NCBI GenBank assembly: GCA_017632555.1
Contig: JAGBRF010000142.1
Coordinates: forward strand, 1 to 7,044
Direction: 5' to 3'
DNA from: Alphaproteobacteria bacterium
GTDB taxonomy: Bacteria > Pseudomonadota > Alphaproteobacteria > RF32 > UBA3637
Length of the DNA: 7,044 nucleotides
Position numbers and translations under genes: made by a program. Shown in pieces: positions 1 to 5,367 of this stretch (its first letter is position 1; every line of letters begins with the position of its first letter). Below the pieces are notes generated by a model that saw only the letters and a program-made list of their open reading frames with translations, was not told the origin of the DNA and ran no database searches.

Positions 1-159
1 ATTTTTTTGACTTGTAATGTGAAGTTGCAAGGCGTGATTAAATCGATGGACGAAAACAGCATTTTGTTGGAACACGAAGGTCGTTTGCAATTGATTTATA
101 AGCACGCAATATCAAGCATTTCTGCCGGCACGATTTTAAAGGAAGATGATATTGTCTGA
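1..159 (+). CDS. hfq: RNA chaperone Hfq, C-terminal part (5' end outside window)
   Basis: Reading frame 1 is open from the window edge to TGA at 157–159 and gives the last 52 residues of an Hfq. Hfq is a hexameric Sm-like ring that binds small RNAs and U-rich 3' ends on its proximal face and A-rich mRNA on its distal face. The Sm1 end (VKLQG, residues 7–11 of the fragment) and the Sm2 signature YKHAIS are both present, with K and H of the uridine pocket kept. The loop before Sm2 is one residue longer than in E. coli, as in alphaproteobacterial Hfq. The tail after Sm2 is short (about 12 residues, ending KEDDIV). Where E. coli has FDQF, this protein has MDEN, so the aromatic residue that stacks on uridine (F42) is Asn. 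The gene overlaps hflX by 14 bases, the usual hfq–hflX order. Identity is firm; the N-terminal helix lies off the window. Confidence 0.93.
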   Translation: MFLTCNVKLQGVIKSMDENSILLEHEGRLQLIYKHAISSISAGTILKEDDIV

Positions 160-1435
160 AAAGAAAATTCCCACAAAGGTTTTTATCGTTGAAATTGATT
201 TAAAAAATGCCGGAAAGGCAATGCGTTCTGCAATAGCGCGTTTATCGGAAGCTGTCAGCTTGACAAAGGCCATTTCTTTGGACGTTGTCGGAACTGAAAT
301 TGTTTCTTTGCGATCCGTTCAACCGGCGGCATATATCGGACGCGGTGTTATTGAACGGTTAGGCGCACAATTGCGTGAATTAGATGCCGAATTGGTTTTG
401 ATGAATTGTTCTTTATCCCCCATTCAACAACGGAATTTGGAAAAAGCTTGGCAAGTCAAGGTTATTGACAGAACGGCTTTGATTTTGGAAATCTTCGGTG
501 AACGGGCCCAGACCAGAGAAGGTGTTTTACAAGTTGAGTTGGCTCATTTGACATATCAACGGTCGCGTTTGGTTCGTTCTTGGACGCATTTGGAACGGCA
601 AAGGGGTGGTGCCGGCTTTTTGGGTGGTCCGGGTGAAACGCAAATTGAAATGGACCGGCGTATCATTGACGATAAACTGGTGCGGATAAAAAAGGAATTA
701 CAGCAAGTCAAACAAAGGCGCGGTTTACAACGTAAAAGCCGTCAAAAAGTACCTTTTCCCGTTGTGTCATTGGTCGGTTATACCAACGCCGGCAAATCGA
801 CTTTGTTTAATCAGCTGACAAAAGCAAATGTATTTGCCGAAAATTTGTTGTTTGCAACGTTGGATCCGACAATGCGACAAATTGAATTGCCCAGCGGAAA
901 GAAAGCTATTTTGTCTGATACAGTGGGATTTATTTCCGATTTGCCGACCGAATTGATTGCGGCTTTCCGTGCTACTTTGGAAGAAGTCTTGGAAGCGGAT
1001 TTGATTTTGCATGTTCGGGATTGTTCTCATCCGGACACGGATGCACAGAAAAAAGACGTGGAAGACGTTTTAACGGATTTGGGTTTGTCGGACAAGGTTG
1101 CGGCCGGAATACCGGAAGTTTTGAATAAAATAGACTTGTTGGATGAACAAGAACGGGTAGCTTTGTCACGCACCACCAGTTATAAAGAGTTGGTTTGGCC
1201 CATTTGCGCCAGAACGGGCGAAGGAATTGACGATTTGTTGCACTTTATTGATAAGGCTTTATCAAAAAGCCAAAAAACATACACAATTCGCTTGCCATAC
1301 ACGAACGGCAAGACTTTGGCGTGGCTTTATGAAAAGGGGGCAGTTATCTCATCACATGAAAATGAAGATGATATTGAATTGGTTGTTTCCTTATCAGATA
1401 AAGATTATGCACTTTTAAAAACGCTTTTTTCATAA
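146..1435 (+). CDS. hflX: GTPase HflX (ribosome-splitting factor)
   Basis: HflX is a cytoplasmic OBG/HflX-type GTPase that binds the 50S subunit and splits stalled or hibernating ribosomes, notably under heat stress. The 429-residue product matches the normal family length. The N-terminal HflX domain (about 30–140, including the YIGRG segment) is followed by the conserved GGPGETQIE linker and a coiled helix (about 170–200). The G domain has G1 GYTNAGKS (211–218), G3 DTVGF (258–262), G4 NKID (327–330) and a G5-like CARTGEG (from 354). A short C-terminal domain follows. The start is uncertain. ATG at 146 overlaps the hfq stop but has only 2 bases between it and the AAAGGA at 138–143, whereas TTG at 152 lies 8 bases after it, a better spacing; the choice changes only two residues. 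Overlap with hfq implies coupled translation. An A/T-only hairpin after the stop (about 1442–1463) is too weak to call a terminator. Confidence 0.97.
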   Translation: MILSEKKIPTKVFIVEIDLKNAGKAMRSAIARLSEAVSLTKAISLDVVGTEIVSLRSVQPAAYIGRGVIERLGAQLRELDAELVLMNCSLSPIQQRNLEKAWQVKVIDRTALILEIFGERAQTREGVLQVELAHLTYQRSRLVRSWTHLERQRGGAGFLGGPGETQIEMDRRIIDDKLVRIKKELQQVKQRRGLQRKSRQKVPFPVVSLVGYTNAGKSTLFNQLTKANVFAENLLFATLDPTMRQIELPSGKKAILSDTVGFISDLPTELIAAFRATLEEVLEADLILHVRDCSHPDTDAQKKDVEDVLTDLGLSDKVAAGIPEVLNKIDLLDEQERVALSRTTSYKELVWPICARTGEGIDDLLHFIDKALSKSQKTYTIRLPYTNGKTLAWLYEKGAVISSHENEDDIELVVSLSDKDYALLKTLFS

Positions 1436-1451
1436 AATAGCAAAAAATAGA

Positions 1452-1479
1452 TTGCATTTTTTTTTAATATGATTATAGT
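1452..1479 (+). promoter_or_regulatory. candidate promoter for yajC–secD–secF
   Basis: The gap after hflX contains TTGCAT (1452–1457) and TATAGT (1474–1479) separated by 16 bases, in AT-rich DNA about 40 bases before the yajC start. The -10 box matches the consensus at five of six positions; the -35 box is weak (three of six). It is the best sigma70-like pair I see here, but AT-rich DNA produces such matches by chance, and read-through from hfq–hflX is possible because no strong terminator precedes it. Confidence 0.35.
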
Positions 1480-1519
1480 CTATTTGATTCGTTAATAAAC
1501 GGTTAAAAAAGGTTTGAAT

Positions 1520-1891
1520 ATGATTTCATTTTTAACATTGGCAGCAACAGCAACGGCAACGACTCAAAATGTGGCGGGAAATGTTCCTCAAACAGATTGG
1601 GCACGGGGTTTGATACAGTTTGTTGCGATTATTTTTATTTTCTATTTGTTTTTCATTCGTCCTCAACAAAAGCGGGCAAAAGAACAATTGCAGATGTTGG
1701 CCGGATTAAAGGTCGGCGATGAAGTTGTTGTTGCCGGTATAATCGGTAAAATCAGCCGTATTATCAGTGCGGGCGAAGTTGAAATTCAAATAGCAGATGG
1801 TGTTAAAGTGAAGGTATTACGTTCTTCTGTTTCACAGGTTATGGTGGAAAAAGAAGATGCAAAACCTTTGGAAAAACAAAAAAAGAAGTAA
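1520..1891 (+). CDS. yajC: Sec translocon accessory protein YajC
   Basis: YajC is a small single-span inner-membrane protein that associates with SecDF and the SecYEG channel. From ATG at 1520 the product is 123 residues, normal for the family. A short Ala/Thr-rich N-terminus is followed by one transmembrane helix (about 30–46), the signature RPQQK (47–51) right after it, and a cytoplasmic domain containing LKVGDEVVVAGIIGKI. The lysine-rich end (PLEKQKKK) is typical. The start at 1520 is chosen because AAAAAAGG (1505–1512) lies 7 bases before it; an in-frame TTG at 1514 would be too close to that site. It is the first gene of the secretion operon, and its stop codon overlaps the secD ribosome binding site. 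Confidence 0.95.
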   Translation: MISFLTLAATATATTQNVAGNVPQTDWARGLIQFVAIIFIFYLFFIRPQQKRAKEQLQMLAGLKVGDEVVVAGIIGKISRIISAGEVEIQIADGVKVKVLRSSVSQVMVEKEDAKPLEKQKKK

Positions 1892-1895
1892 AGGA
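1890..1895 (+). promoter_or_regulatory. secD ribosome binding site overlapping yajC stop
   Basis: AAAGGA at 1890–1895 begins inside the yajC TAA (1889–1891) and sits 7 bases before the secD ATG. The arrangement supports the secD start and suggests that translation of the two genes is coupled. Confidence 0.7.
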
Positions 1896-1902
1896 ATAAA
1901 AA

Positions 1903-3479
1903 ATGTTTGGTTATCCTAAATGGCGAGCTTGGGCCGTAATTGTTGTGTCAGTATTGGGAATCTTTTTCAGTATTCCTAATTTTATGTCAAAAGAATATTA
2001 TGAAGCAAATGTGCCTGCAAAAATGCAAAAATGGTGGCACCCGATGACATTGGGTTTGGATTTGCAAGGCGGATCCAACTTGTTGTTGGAAATTCAAGTT
2101 GATGAATTGGTCAAAGAACGTTTATCTTCGTTGGCTGATGGTGCGCGTTCTGTTTTGCGTGAAAACAAAATTAAACATTCTCCGATTAAAGTCGAAGATG
2201 GCAAATTGCGTGTGAAGATTTTGGACGCTTCAAATTTGATGAATGCTCAAAATTCGATTACAAAGCAAGAAACGGAAAAAATGGATGTCGAACATGAAGG
2301 TAATGAATTGATTATTTCATATTCAGATATTGCTATGGAAAAAATCAAGGCGGAAGCGGCCAACCAATCCATTGAAATCGTCCGCCGCCGTATCGATGAA
2401 TTGGGCACAAAAGAACCGTCAATTCAACGTCAAGGTTCCGATCGTATAGCCGTTCAATTGCCTGGTGTACAAAATCCGGCAGAAGTTAAAGCTTTGCTTG
2501 GAAAAACCGCAAAGATGACATTCCATTTGGTTGACAGTTCTGTTTCATTGGCAGATGCTCAACGCGGTAAGTTGCCGATGGAATCAATGATTGTTTCCGG
2601 TGATGAAACGGGTCCGTTGGTTTTGAAACGTGCCGTTATTGTCGGTGGTGATCAATTGGAAAGCGCAAAACCGGATTATGACCAAAATGGTCAGGTTGTT
2701 GTTGCTTTTTCATTCAAACCATTGGGTGCTAAAAAATTCGGTGAAGCAACACGTACAAATGTCGGTGAACGTTTAGCGATTGTTTTAGATGGCAAGGTTA
2801 TTTCAGCACCGTCAATTCAAGGACCGATTATGGGTGGTAAAGGTATCATTACCGGAAACTTCACGGTTCAAGATGCCGGCGAACTTTCAATGATGTTGCG
2901 TTCAGGTGCTTTGCCGGCTCCGTTGGAAGTGGTTGAAGAAAGAACGGTTGGTGCCGGCTTGGGAACAGATTCAATTCGTAAAGGTGCATACGCATGTATC
3001 GTTGGTGCTTTTTGGTCTTTGCGTTTATGTTCGTTGTTTACGGTTGGTTCGGTATTTTCGCAAACATCGCTTTGATTATCAACGTTTGTTTAATCTTTGC
3101 ACTTTTAAGTGCTTTGGGTGCTACATTGACGTTGCCGGGTTTGGCCGGTATCGCTTTGACAATCGGTATGGCGGTTGACGCAAACGTGTTGATTTATTCC
3201 CGTATGCGTGATGAAATTATAGCCGGACATACAGTGCCGTTGAATGTTATCAACAGTGGTTTCGATAATGCTTTCACGGCTATTGTCGACAGCCAAATTA
3301 CAACATTGTTTGCCGCAATTGTTTTGTTCTTTATGGGTGCCGGTCCGATTAAAGGGTTCAGCGTCACATTGGGAATTGGTATTTTCACTTCATTGTTTAC
3401 CGCAATTATGATTACAAAATTTTTGATCATGATTTGGTATTCATTGAAAAAGCCAAAAGAAATTAAGATTAAATTATAA
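1903..3479 (+). CDS. secD: Protein translocase subunit SecD, interrupted by an apparent -1 frameshift
   Basis: SecD with SecF forms an RND-type membrane complex that uses proton flow to drive late steps of Sec-dependent export. Frame 1 runs from ATG 1903 and carries TM1 (about 9–26), the LGLDLQGGS motif (50–58), the periplasmic P1 region with RRRIDELG (161–168), and the SIRKG segment entering TM2, then drifts into non-SecD residues after F370 and stops at 3073–3075. The rest of SecD (TM2 to TM6, GMAVDANVLIYSRMR with the TM4 Asp about residue 426, GPIKGFSVTLGIGI) continues without loss in frame 3, ending at TAA 3477–3479. Joining the frames at the five-T run 3009–3013 gives 525 residues, a normal SecD length, with no residue missing. 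A T run one base longer would restore a single frame. The missing base is most simply a sequencing or assembly error; a true mutation or recoding is possible. AAAGGA 7 bases upstream supports the start. Confidence 0.93.
2994..3479 (+). CDS. SecD C-terminal membrane part, as readable in the given sequence
   Basis: If the sequence is taken literally, the C-terminal membrane half of SecD is a separate frame. It could begin at ATG 2994, which has AAAGG (2980–2984) 9 bases upstream, and would make 161 residues starting MYRWCF before joining genuine SecD sequence at LVFAFMF. That upstream AAAGG also encodes the conserved Arg-Lys-Gly of SecD, so the site may be chance. The product would lack the first half of TM2. 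I regard this as part of the interrupted secD rather than an independent gene. Confidence 0.3.
   Translation: MYRWCFLVFAFMFVVYGWFGIFANIALIINVCLIFALLSALGATLTLPGLAGIALTIGMAVDANVLIYSRMRDEIIAGHTVPLNVINSGFDNAFTAIVDSQITTLFAAIVLFFMGAGPIKGFSVTLGIGIFTSLFTAIMITKFLIMIWYSLKKPKEIKIKL
3009..3013 (+). other. five-T run where the secD frame changes
   Basis: In frame 1 the codons are GCT TTT TGG; the family-conserved continuation needs GCT TTT TTG GTC. Re-reading one T, or adding one T to the run, restores SecD. The heptamer T TTT TGG lets tRNA-Phe re-pair but not tRNA-Trp, so it is not a canonical -1 slippery site, and I see no strong stem just downstream. Confidence 0.85.
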
Positions 3480-3495
3480 GCAAAGGAATAGAAAA

Positions 3496-4482
3496 ATGGC
3501 AGTTTTTAATTTTAAGAAAAAGCAAATCAATTTTATTGCTCAAAGTAAATATGCTTTCGTAATTTCTGCAATTTGCATTGTGTTATCGATTGTCGGACTT
3601 TGTTATAAAGGTTTGGATAAAGGTATCGATTTTGTCGGTGGTATTTTGGTTGAAGTTCAATCAGAACAAGTTATCGATATGGGTAAAATGCGTTCCAAAG
3701 TTGCCGGTTTGAAGTTGGGCGAAACTAACTTGCAATCCGTTGGCGCAACGGGTAACGAAATGTTGATTCACGTTGTTGTTGATACAACGGATAAAGCACA
3801 GCAAGACAAAATCATTGCTCAAATCAAAGAAACATTGGGACCGGGTATTGAATATCGCCGTATTGAAGTTGTCGGACCAAAGGTTGGTGCTGAATTGTTA
3901 AGAAAAAGTATTTGGGCAGCAATTTTGGCGCTTATTGCAATTGCACTTTATATTTGGTTCCGTTTCGAATGGCAATTTTCATTGGTCGGCTTGATTGCTT
4001 TGGCTCATGATTTGTTGGTCACTGTGGGTTTGTTCTCATGGTTCGGTTTGGACTTTAATATGACGGTTGTCGCCGGTTTGTTGTCTATGGCCGGTTATGT
4101 GACAAATGATAAAGTTGTGAACTTTGACCGCGTTCGTGAAAATTTGAAGTTATATCACAAAATGCCGATGGGTGAATTATTGAACAAAAGTTTGAACGAA
4201 ATGGTATCAAGAACGTTGATTACATCCATTACAACGTTGATTATGTTGGTCATCTTGATTTTCTTTGGTGGCGAAACATTATTTGGTTTCTCTGTTTGCT
4301 TGTCATTCGGTGTTATTATCGGTACATATTCTTCTTTGTACTTGGCCGTACCGATGTTACGCTTCTTTGATTTGCGTTCGGTCAGCATCAAAGGATCTGC
4401 GGAAACAGGGCCTTATGCAGAAGCTTCTAAATACGAAATGGATGCAAAGAAAGCCCCGTTGGGTCTTTACAGCAAAAGATAA
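3496..4482 (+). CDS. secF: Protein translocase subunit SecF
   Basis: SecF is the partner of SecD in the proton-driven export motor of the inner membrane. The 328-residue product has TM1 (about 19–37), the GIDFVGG motif (43–49, usually GIDFTGG), a small periplasmic domain ending near YRRIEVVGPKVG, and a C-terminal bundle of five helices (from about 135 to 292). The TM4 motif reads GYVTNDKVVNFDRVREN (200–216); the usual form is close to GYSINDTVVVFDRIREN, so S, I, T and V are replaced by V, T, K and N while the Asp residues and the DRxRE end are kept. GGETLFGFS and GTYSSLYLAVP near the end are typical. ATG 3496 is supported by AAAGGA (3482–3487) 8 bases before it. The gene lies 16 bases after secD and is the last of the operon, followed by a strong terminator. 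Confidence 0.97.
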   Translation: MAVFNFKKKQINFIAQSKYAFVISAICIVLSIVGLCYKGLDKGIDFVGGILVEVQSEQVIDMGKMRSKVAGLKLGETNLQSVGATGNEMLIHVVVDTTDKAQQDKIIAQIKETLGPGIEYRRIEVVGPKVGAELLRKSIWAAILALIAIALYIWFRFEWQFSLVGLIALAHDLLVTVGLFSWFGLDFNMTVVAGLLSMAGYVTNDKVVNFDRVRENLKLYHKMPMGELLNKSLNEMVSRTLITSITTLIMLVILIFFGGETLFGFSVCLSFGVIIGTYSSLYLAVPMLRFFDLRSVSIKGSAETGPYAEASKYEMDAKKAPLGLYSKR

Positions 4483-4502
4483 AGGTTTTTCCCTTGGAAA
4501 AG

Positions 4503-4531
4503 CGCCCCTGCGTTTGCAGGGGCGTTTTTTT
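4503..4531 (+). terminator. intrinsic terminator of yajC–secD–secF
   Basis: A perfect 9-bp stem, CGCCCCTGC (4503–4511) with GCAGGGGCG (4516–4524), closes a GTTT loop and is followed by seven T (4525–4531). Four A before the stem can pair with part of the T run. It starts about 20 bases after the secF stop. The hairpin core is identical to that of the terminator at 5319–5351. Confidence 0.95.
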
Positions 4532-4723
4532 ATTGAGTTTGGAATGGAAATCCATATTTAGATGTGTTTTGGAATAAGAAACATCAAAATGTTGTAAAAA
4601 CGACTCGATTCGAATCGGAGATGGCTGAGAAGATAATTTTTAATAAAGCAACATAAAATCAAGTTATAAAAATCCTTTATATTCAATATGTTATATTTTG
4701 ATTTGATTTATTTTCGATAAAGT
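4532..4723. other. AT-rich intergenic spacer with one 12-bp palindrome
   Basis: No gene is evident here. The spacer is strongly AT-rich, most of all from about 4640 to 4723, immediately upstream of a promoter, where it could act as an UP element. A small imperfect inverted repeat lies at about 4561–4585 (GATGTGTTT against AAACATC). The only striking element is the perfect palindrome CGATTCGAATCG at 4606–4617. Confidence 0.6.
4606..4617. repeat. perfect 12-bp palindrome CGATTCGAATCG
   Basis: The 12 bases are self-complementary with no loop, a form that suits a dimeric DNA-binding protein rather than an RNA hairpin. It lies about 110 bases upstream of the -35 box at 4724, far for a repressor operator. 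The centre TTCGAAT also resembles a tRNA T-loop, and GGAGATGGCTGAG just after it resembles the 5' end of tRNA-Ser, but no tRNA can be folded. Function unknown. Confidence 0.45.
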
Positions 4724-4752
4724 TTGACAAATTTTATTTTTTATGCTATAAT
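4724..4752 (+). promoter_or_regulatory. perfect-consensus sigma70 promoter with extended -10
   Basis: TTGACA (4724–4729) and TATAAT (4747–4752) are both exact consensus hexamers with an ideal 17-base spacer. TG at 4744–4745, one base before the -10 box, gives the extended -10 form, and the DNA upstream is very AT-rich. Transcription should begin near 4759–4761 and run into the gene at 4840. All of this is directly visible; the strength is inferred from match to consensus. Confidence 0.9.
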
Positions 4753-4759
4753 GGTGTCG

Positions 4760-4839
4760 TAATTGCGTTGGAGGGCAACCCGATTACAAACAGAGGAAAG
4801 AAGTTTAAAGTCAAACTTGGTATAAAAAAGGAGAATGAA
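4760..4839 (+). promoter_or_regulatory. about 80-nt leader of the orphan gene
   Basis: The predicted transcript has a leader of about 80 bases before ATG 4840. It holds a perfect 6-bp inverted repeat, AAGTTT (4801–4806) and AAACTT (4813–4818) with a 6-base loop, 8 bases before the strong ribosome binding site AAAGGAG (4827–4833). A weaker alternative stem lies at 4763–4779. No known riboswitch class is recognised. Confidence 0.4.
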
Positions 4840-5295
4840 ATGACTGATAAAGCAAATAAATTTTGGGAAGTTTCTAAAAAAGTAGTTGAAGAATTTAAAC
4901 ATGATATCAACGAAATGGTGGATGGGTTTAAAGAGTTTCCTAAAGAATTTCCTAAAGAAATGAAAGAGGGATTTGAGGAAGCAAAAGATATTATCAAAAC
5001 TACGCCAGCGTTTGTAAAGGAAAATTGGAAAGATCTCTTAAAAGTTTACGCTGCGATAGCCTTTATGATTGGAACTGTGTATGGTAGTGCGATTGCTTTT
5101 GAATCAACTGAAAAATGTGTTGAAAATGCAAAGGTCCATTTTGCAAAAAAAGAAGTTCGGTATAAAAAGGTTGATATGGCTGGAACTTTGGAAAAAGCAT
5201 TTCCTGACTTCAATGAAATAAATAAAAGAATTGTTGCTGAAAAGAAATTTTCCACAGAAAAATTTGCAATGTTAGATGCCAAAGTTAGAGAGTAA
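4840..5295 (+). CDS. unrecognised small single-pass membrane protein
   Basis: I do not recognise this 151-residue protein. The N-terminal 65 residues are charged and probably helical, with a tandem repeat KEFP-KEFP-KEM (31–41) and regularly placed aromatic residues that suggest amphipathic helices. One hydrophobic segment follows (about 68–88, LKVYAAIAFMIGTVYGSAIAF), then a Lys/Glu-rich, soluble-looking tail of about 60 residues with a single Cys at 93. There is no signal peptidase or lipobox motif. The frame is open further upstream to a TTG at 4768, but ATG 4840 is preferred because AAAGGAG lies 6 bases before it and the promoter would start transcription only about 8 bases before that TTG. 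Leucine codons here are mixed (CTC, TTA, TTG), unlike the TTG-rich neighbours, but there are only four. It stands alone between two terminators. Coding status is well supported by promoter, ribosome binding site and length; function is unknown. Confidence 0.8.
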   Translation: MTDKANKFWEVSKKVVEEFKHDINEMVDGFKEFPKEFPKEMKEGFEEAKDIIKTTPAFVKENWKDLLKVYAAIAFMIGTVYGSAIAFESTEKCVENAKVHFAKKEVRYKKVDMAGTLEKAFPDFNEINKRIVAEKKFSTEKFAMLDAKVRE

Positions 5296-5318
5296 TAAAA
5301 GAATAAACAGGTAATATA

Positions 5319-5351
5319 AAAAGCCCCTGCGTTTGCAGGGGCTTTTCTTTT
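5319..5351. terminator. bidirectional terminator between orphan gene and rpsA
   Basis: The stem GCCCCTGC (5323–5330) and GCAGGGGC (5335–5342) with loop GTTT is extended by AAAA (5319–5322) pairing with TTTT (5343–5346). A T-rich run follows on both strands, so it can end the plus-strand orphan transcript (stop 5295) and the minus-strand rpsA transcript (stop 5368). The 20-base hairpin core is identical to that of the secF terminator. Confidence 0.93.
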
Positions 5352-5367
5352 CGCATCGCAAAAAAGA

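Noticed and set aside
1442..1463. A/T-only hairpin after hflX as a terminator
   Set aside because: The stem has no G–C pair and would be too weak; the T run alone is not enough.
4265..4561. Plus-strand frame over the secF 3' end
   Set aside because: It lies inside secF in another frame and crosses the terminator.
4601..4640. Possible tRNA or permuted tmRNA piece
   Set aside because: The T-arm-like stem has two mismatches next to the loop, no anticodon or acceptor stem can be drawn, and the flanks are AT-rich.
4768..4839. TTG start extending the orphan protein by 24 residues
   Set aside because: The predicted transcription start lies about 8 bases upstream, leaving no room for a ribosome binding site, while ATG 4840 has an ideal one.
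4835..4843. Mini-ORF ATGAAATGA overlapping the orphan start
   Set aside because: Its ATG lies one base after the ribosome binding site, too close for initiation; probably chance.
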